64,000 nucleotides of DNA. Source: Tubiluchus corallicola (Eukaryota > Priapulida > Priapulimorpha > Priapulimorphida > Tubiluchidae). Made by a program: the position numbers and the translations under genes. Within the stretch, counting starts at the first letter, position 1. Every line of letters begins with the position of its first letter. The DNA lies in contig JAQGDQ010000003.1 in assembly GCA_030141605.1 (NCBI GenBank), forward strand, positions 2,871,501 to 2,935,500, read 5' to 3'. A model generated the notes under the pieces. It was not told the DNA's origin. It ran no database searches and saw only the letters and a program-made list of their open reading frames with translations. Positions 58,701 through 64,000 of the stretch are shown here, piece after piece.

Positions 58701-61700
58701 CAAATGTGCGTCAACTGTGCTGTGTTCATTCACCTGCTGATCAATTTCAATTATAAGTGTGCCATCTGTGTCAGCCAGTGGTTAGTTGATGACGTTTGTA
58801 GCTGCCGTTCATCATTCTCGTGGTGGTAATAATCTAGATAGTAATATTAATGATGAATTAGTGCATGCTATGTCACTGCTGCTGTAGCGCATAGCAGTAA
58901 TAGTACATGCAGATGCTCGTGTTTTTATGGCATTAATACTAGATAGATGAAATTTGTTTTCCTCTCATCTATAACACACAACTACCATAAATAACACAAC
59001 TGCAACAAATAGGGGCTCAACTTTGAGTCATAAGAGACCAAAACTATAAAAGAAAGAGATAAAATGGTGTGAGCATAGACGTATTAAGATCCTGCAACAA
59101 ACAGGAACTCAACTTTGAGTCATAAGAAACCAAAACAATAAAAGAAAGAGATGAGATGGTGCGAGTGTAGACATATTAAGATCCATAAGTAGATTGTATG
59201 TCATAAAAAAGCTCAACTTTGAGTCATAAGAGACCAAAACTATGAAAGAAAGAGATGAGATGGTGCGAGTGTATATGTATTAAGATCTATAAGTAGATTG
59301 TATGTCATAAAAAATGCTCAACTTTGAGTCATAAGAGACCAAAACAATAAAAGAAAGAGATGAAATGGTGTGAGTGTAGACGTATTAACATCCTGCAACA
59401 AATAGGGGCTCAACTTTGAGTCATAAGAAACCAAAACTATAAAAGAAAGAGGTGAAATGGTGTGAGTGTAGACTCATACGACCCATACTTTATTACGACC
59501 CATAAGTAGATTGTATGTCATTAAAAAGCACAAAATTTGTGAACGTTTAAATGATAAAATGATTAAAATAATCGATGTTTCACCTGCGTTTTACGTACAC
59601 AATGGTTTTCTCTGTTTTTTCATCATCTCAAAGCAAACTTTGGCAGTAATTTTGCATATCTCAGGATTTCAATAAACAAACTCATCTAGGTCATTCCGGT
59701 TATTAAAGTTGGCTTCGTATTGTACTATAGATTCTTTCAAATAGCGATGGTCGATTAATAGATTAATCGAATTAATCGAGATTACAACAGCAAATCGATA
59801 TAATCGGCTATTGAACGGTAATTCAGTTAATCGAGAGCAAAATATACGTGTTACACGAGCGCCAATAATAAAATGCAATAAAAATTAGTACGAATAAACG
59901 GAATTTTTGCATTTTCCCTTCGTTTTTCTCACCTTAGACATTGCACACAATCGCAAACCACAGTGTTGCAAACTGCGGCTTCTTATTCGTTTTCACGTGA
60001 TGTATTTAGTTGACATAGTAATAAAGTAGCTAATGAATATGCGTGTCTATAAAAATAGTTTGCTAGTATGAAAATGGCAGACAGCGATGAAAGCCATGAA
60101 GAAGTATATAGGCTATATTTCAGTGCTGCAATGTTTGAAAAATGCGGCTAAAACAATAAAAAATTACCACAAAAGATTAATCGTGATATCGAATTACGAG
60201 AGCAAAATTATAATCGAATTAGAAAAACTTCAGAATGTCGTTACTACTATAAAATTAGTACATTCATTTGTCAAAAACATTACAGTGTAACAATTAATGC
60301 TCCTTGATAGCATCACAATTACGTAACCGACATGCAATAATGTACACAGGATATCGTTTGTGCTTTATAAAAGCACTAAATGTGTACTTTGTTTTGCGTT
60401 CGTTTTAATACGAGGAACACAACAAGTCCGGACAATCTTTAATCGACTATTACCTACTGCTGAGAGTTGACTTTTAGGTAAATTCTTAAATATATACACT
60501 GAGGAATTACTAGTAATTCGGAAGTTAATAAGTCAGAATTTATAATTTGTTTAGGTGTCTAAACATAAATGTTTGTTTGTTTTTTAAGCAAATAAATAAA
60601 CATAGCTGTTAGCAATACAGTCAAATTATGTTATAATGCCGCCTTTATAATGTCAGTTTCGCTTAATGTCCAAATTTTGAATACATTGCATGCTCTAATT
60701 ATTAATTAGTTTTGCTTTTTGTTTATCATTTTCCTGTATGTTTACATATCTTTGGTTGCATTTTCATCCTTCAGTTATTTAAAGTTGATTAGAGAATTTT
60801 AAACAGATCAAGTTGCTAAGTGAAATAGTAATAATGTAATTTCACTACTATTCATGAGTGAAATAGTAATAATGTAATTTCACTACTATTCATGAGTGAA
60901 ATAGTAATAATGTAATTTCACTACTATTCATGAGTGAAATAGCTACAGTGTCATCCCAATAATCACATACATCCATTGGAGGATGGCTTGACTAGTTGAC
61001 CTACTTGGTCTTTCGCCATCCTATTTCAATTGGGAAAATTAAATACATTTACTTGCCTCAGATATATCATGAATATAGAAATAAATGCACGTTTTGAATT
61101 GAATATTCATTAATTACTAACTCAGTAATAAGTGACAAGTAAGGATACATTACCTTAATAAACAGTTGGCATATCTATACAGTGATCAGATCAGTGCACT
61201 TCTTGCACTATCACTACATATTTACAACACTGATGTTTGTTCAAGTGGAGTAGTTGACATCTCCAGAAAGATGGAAACAATAGCAATCTGCTTACACTGT
61301 TCATCATGACACTGTAAGCTCCCCCCACACTGTTCACCATGACAATGTAAGCTCCCCCCACACTGTTCACCATGACGCTGTAAGCTCCCCCCACACTGTT
61401 CACCATGACAATGTAAGCTCCCCCCACACTGTTCACCATGACACTGTAAGCTCCCCCCACACTGTTCACCATGACAATGTAAGCTCCCCCCACACTGTTC
61501 ACCATGCCATTGTTAAGCTTCCCCCTCTCACAATGTTAAAGCCCATGTCACAATACCACCATTCTGTTTATTCTTATACACACTAGTTACTAGATTTAAC
61601 ATCAGCATTATCGTGGTAAATTCATAAATATGGCAGCATCTGCTAAACCTAGCAGATATGTCTATGTCTATATACTTTACATGTATGAAAAAAACTGCAA

Positions 61701-62845
61701 GTCATTCTGTTTAACTCACAACAGGGGTGAGAATACAATTTTTCTCTTGGAAAATATCTAAAAACAGCCACCTTTTAGCTAATAATTAGAAAATATACTT
61801 TCAAAATTATTTCACGTAGTGTGATTTGTGTCCACAAAGGAAGTTTGCCCATTAAGCCCTTGAGGGTGTTTCGTTTTTGACACATCCTCCCCCCGTGATG
61901 TATGCTCACCCACCGTGCAGCTACTTTGTAAACAGAATGGGCACATAGTCTAAAAGGAAGTTTGAGCCGTATTCGTGTATGCAGAGCATGCTTTAAACTC
62001 TCTGCCTATCAACGTTTAGGTAGGTTGAGTTGATGGTGCTACTGAAATTTTTCTGTTGATTTTGCTGTACCGAGTTTAGTGTTAGCCAGCACAGTGTACA
62101 GTCATTGCAATTTGAAGTAACAGGTAGTAACTGCTAAATAATACTAGATGTTTAGATTCTTTGAAATTTAGCTTTGCAGTATCTCTTATGTGATTATAGA
62201 CTTTAGCAAAGATCTGTGTCTTCTGTGTAGGGCCTTTTCAAAAAAAGTAGATTTAGATTAGCAAACTTAAGTGTAAGTGTTAATAAAATTTTAGATAACT
62301 GCCATCATTGAGCAGGGCAGGGAGGGACCAAAAGGGTCATCTAGTCTCCCGCCCTTTCATTGAGGGTTATTGAAGACAGCAGAGTACTGTATGTATACAT
62401 ACCTTATATAATAGTTCAAACAAGACCTAAGTGTCTCATAAGAGAGCCAAACAAAAACTGTCAAGATTACATTGTGTATGTGACTGCTCTTATAAATGTG
62501 TTTCACATTTTTATGGATCAGTTTTTTCAGGCCGCGTTTCTCTTTGGAATTGTATTGAGTCTTTGAAATTTTGTGGTAGTTGTGTACGTCCTTTTTTATT
62601 TTGATCGTTGACTTTGCCACTTTGCAGCAAACGGACCGCAGCTGCAGGAAGCTTTGCAAGACATCAGCAAGCAGAAGACAGTCCCGAACGTTTTCGTAAA
62701 CGGCACTCACGTGGGCGGTTGCGACACGACTGTTCGAGCTCACGAAGAGGGTCGACTCGCCAATCTACTCATGCCTCCCACGACAAAATACGACTACGAT
62801 CTTGTGGTGATCGGTGGCGGTTCCGGTGGTCTTTCAGCTGCAAAA
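55736..62845 (+). CDS. TXNRD3: Thioredoxin-glutathione reductase, N-terminal exons (partial)
   Basis: TGR joins a glutaredoxin domain to a selenocysteine thioredoxin reductase. It uses NADPH to reduce both thioredoxin and glutathione. Exons 55736-55843, 56686-56746 and 62628-62845 join in phase (0, then 1) and give 129 residues. Residues 31-34 are the glutaredoxin active site CPFC. TVPN at 74-77 (cis-Pro loop) and GGCD at 86-89 are the other glutathione-binding landmarks. At 111-126, YDLVVIGGGSGGLSAA is the Rossmann FAD-binding start of thioredoxin reductase. The start is the first ATG (ACGCAATGG), and a short N-terminus of about 10 residues precedes the domain. The last exon ends at a GTAAGC donor; the redox CVNVGC motif and C-terminal Sec lie outside the window. 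Intron 1 is mostly a MITE, and intron 2 holds several minisatellites. Confidence 0.93.
55901..56352 (+). mobile_element. MITE-like element, copy C
   Basis: The clearest copy of the family, with termini GTTTTTAAGAAAAGGACAAG and, inverted at the right, GTTTAAAGGAAAGGTCAAG. The internal order is the same as copy A. It fills most of TGR intron 1 and ends about 330 bp before exon 2. Confidence 0.78.
56893..57660 (+). repeat. 41-bp minisatellite in TGR intron 2
   Basis: About 18-19 copies of a unit reading AGCCTTCATTAGTGCCAGAA then ACAAGATGATAAGTATGAAAT. Variants include 3-bp deletions (AAAAAAGATAACT) that recur in neighbouring copies, a sign of unequal exchange in higher-order blocks. Confidence 0.93.
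57809..58340 (+). pseudogene. GIY-YIG endonuclease fragment and 3' end of a Penelope-like element
   Basis: A frame at 57809-58129 contains ASGKTPRHFKVRICEHLGIS, then TGKKFF..ITDHICASGH..DFNHFSI and RESL..NKPSLN. This is the order seen in the GIY-YIG nuclease at the C-terminus of Penelope-like and related retroelements (GKTxRxxxxRxxEH, HxxxxxH, E, KPxLN). The 5' part of the domain and the reverse transcriptase are missing. A 3' region follows with GATGATGATAGCATTAG and, further on, AATAAAC. It lies in TGR intron 2. Confidence 0.7.
58985..59525 (+). repeat. Five-copy 92-105-bp tandem repeat
   Basis: Starting points of AACTTTGAGTCATAAGA occur at 59019, 59111, 59215, 59320 and 59412. Each is followed by ACCAAAAC, AAAAGAAAGAG and GTGTGAGTGTAGAC-like blocks. 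Two alternative linkers are used: a CCTGCAACAAATAGGGGCTC type (92-bp unit) and a TAAGTAGATTGTATGTCATAA type (104-105-bp unit). Confidence 0.9.
59742..60456. mobile_element. Possible hAT-like element
   Basis: The left end TAGCGATGGTCGATTAATAG and the right end (opposite strand TAGGTAATAGTCGATTAAAG) are loosely inverted. Several inner ATTAATCGA palindromic stretches resemble other hAT MITEs. No convincing 8-bp duplication was found. The interior has no recognised frame. Confidence 0.4.
60819..60945 (+). repeat. 38-bp tandem repeat whose units form hairpins
   Basis: A unit containing AGTGAAATAGTAATAATG and TAATTTCACTACTATTCATG repeats 3.3 times with period 38 (starts near 60821, 60859, 60897, 60935) with no visible change. 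AGTGAAAT and ATTTCACT within each unit can pair. Confidence 0.88.
60980..61022 (+). other. Two-tier stem-loop, plus-strand copy
   Basis: AGGATGGC (60980-60987) pairs with GCCATCCT (61015-61022). Inside are TTGACTAGT, a GACC..GGTC hairpin (60998-61010) and TTTC. The layout is the same as at 47961-47917 on the minus strand, but the outer stem has a different sequence that still pairs fully. Likely the 3' end of a related retroposon. Confidence 0.65.
61308..61505 (+). repeat. 33-bp minisatellite with 66-bp higher-order pattern
   Basis: About six copies of ACACTGTTCACCATGACAAT plus GTAAGCTCCCCCC. ACAATG and ACACTG (or ACGCTG) forms alternate, so the true unit is a 66-bp dimer. The minus-strand frame (MVNSVGGAYIV repeats) follows from 33 being a multiple of three and is not treated as a gene. 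Confidence 0.92.
62314..62355 (-). other. Two-tier stem-loop, second minus-strand copy
   Basis: On the minus strand AGGGCGGGAG pairs with CTCCCTGCCCT through one bulged base. Between them are ACTAGAT, GACC, CTTTT and GGTC. The ACTAGAT-GACC..GGTC core matches 47961-47917, while the stem differs and still pairs. It lies about 270 bp before TGR exon 3. Confidence 0.6.
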
Positions 62846-64000
62846 GTAAGCTCAACAAAAAATGACAGTTGTTAAAGCACCGATATGTAAGAATTCAAAT
62901 ATCTCCTTTAGGACCGGATCGTTCGAAATAGGCCTTATAAGACCTATGACGTTTCTGCTACTGTATGAGCACAGAGACATACCTAAATTATTACAAAATT
63001 AGGCGCTGTTCTATTCGGAAGAATCTGGGCTATCCAATCATGCTATTTGTTTAAACAGTTATAAGTGATTTAATTGGGTAAAACTAAGTAAAACATGCCC
63101 TTTTCAGGCATTTCACCTTAGCCTATTGAGTAGTTTCGTCTGGTGTACACTTGTGTGATCGTACACACTAATTTGATCGCCTGCTTGTTACAGGTCAAGC
63201 TGTGCAGTGTTCTGCTGCTATTCCAGGAAAAACCAGTTAATCAGCTAAGGACAAATTAAGGTCGTTTCACCTTTTAACAGGAATTTCTCTTTGAAAATAG
63301 AGCAGACTTGAAGCCAAAGTGTATCAAAGGGTTGTGTCTGGATAGTTGAAATTTTCTGCATGCATTAGCTAATTTGACGCAAGTGATACTGTACTTTGTT
63401 ACAGTGCAAACACTGCAGTTACTGAAAGCTTTTTTGAATTTACTCGTCAAAAATTGATTTTTAATTTGCCTAAGGCAAGCATTTGCATTTCATATATAAG
63501 TTTGCATGCAAATCCATTGTGTAATGAGTAGAAACCTACGGAAATTATCAAATATAACATAATCGCTGCTTAGTGAGAGTAGTTTTTCATGAACACATGC
63601 AAAATGCAGCAGACGTTTATGGTCTTAAAGGAGATATATTTGGCCGTCTTGTTTGAACTGTGTTATAAGTAAATAATTCTGTTATAATGACTGCTTTTTC
63701 CCTAGGTTGCTGTAGCTTCTCTTCTACTTACTGATAATCAATAGCCTGGCTTCTCTATGCTGTTATGTTTATTCTAACTGAATCCGTGCAAAATTATGGA
63801 GTAATATAATATACGTCACGTTATGATGCAATTAATACATGTAGATGAGTTTTCTGTTACCGTGCATGATCATACACACCATCGTACTTAACGAGTGATG
63901 TAACAGACTAGTAACAGTGCTGCCTTAAGAATAACAGTGGTCAGTTTACACGGAAGGGCATGTGCATCATTTGTCAAACTGTAAACCTGCTTTTTTTGTT
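62846..64000. other. Intron of TGR running off the window; nothing recognised
   Basis: After the donor at 62846 no further TGR exon was found up to the end. The expected next landmarks (GKKV and CVNVGC) do not appear in any frame. AT-rich single-copy-looking sequence. Confidence 0.6.

Noticed and set aside
61191-61505. 104-codon minus-strand frame with an 11-residue repeat
   Set aside because: It follows from the 33-bp minisatellite being a multiple of three. The non-repeat remainder is unremarkable, and it lies in an intron of TGR on the other strand.

Overview
This window is nuclear DNA of an animal, most likely a marine or other invertebrate. It is AT-rich. Genes are split by many introns with GT..AG borders, and the standard code fits every exon join tested. 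Transposon remnants of hAT, pogo/Tigger-like, LINE and Penelope type are common, as are minisatellites. I cannot place the species; nothing indicates a bacterium, plastid or virus.

Layout. (1) 3094-30319, minus strand: a complete RRP12 gene for the ribosome-export HEAT-repeat protein. It has 31 exons whose phases all agree and encodes 1303 residues. Its introns carry a hAT transposase scrap, a decayed LINE with a Tigger-like element nested in it, and a G/T-rich tract. (2) 30320-36300: the RRP12 promoter side, a possible plus-strand coding exon (31722-31994), a broken SWIM-zinc-finger/CARF-like gene of Mutator-transposase ancestry (32447-34382), and a hAT MITE with a perfect 8-bp target duplication. 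(3) 36300-43960: no confident housekeeping gene. It holds a secreted Ser/Thr-rich repeat ORF (40657-41823), a 0.5-kb TAC microsatellite and a 36-bp satellite. (4) 43963-50416, minus strand: CATSPER4, a sperm calcium-channel subunit, complete in three exons (481 residues). Its introns are packed with inverted-repeat elements, minisatellites and retroposon ends. (5) 50417-55735: intergenic, with a second hAT MITE, a 42-bp minisatellite and an interstitial telomere-like tract. (6) 55736-62845 and beyond, plus strand: the first three coding exons of thioredoxin-glutathione reductase (TGR/TXNRD3), a glutaredoxin domain joined to the start of the FAD domain. The rest lies past the window.

The genes do not form one pathway. 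RRP12 is a housekeeping ribosome-assembly factor. CATSPER4 and TGR are divergently arranged, and both have sperm-related roles in mammals. The most interesting non-genic signal is a dispersed stem-loop family (47917-47961, 60980-61022, 62314-62355). Its outer stem changes sequence while keeping pairing, which suggests a structured RNA at a retroposon 3' end. A three-copy 450-530-bp MITE family and a 1.3-kb/0.27-kb inverted-repeat family with an internal 40-bp satellite are also notable.
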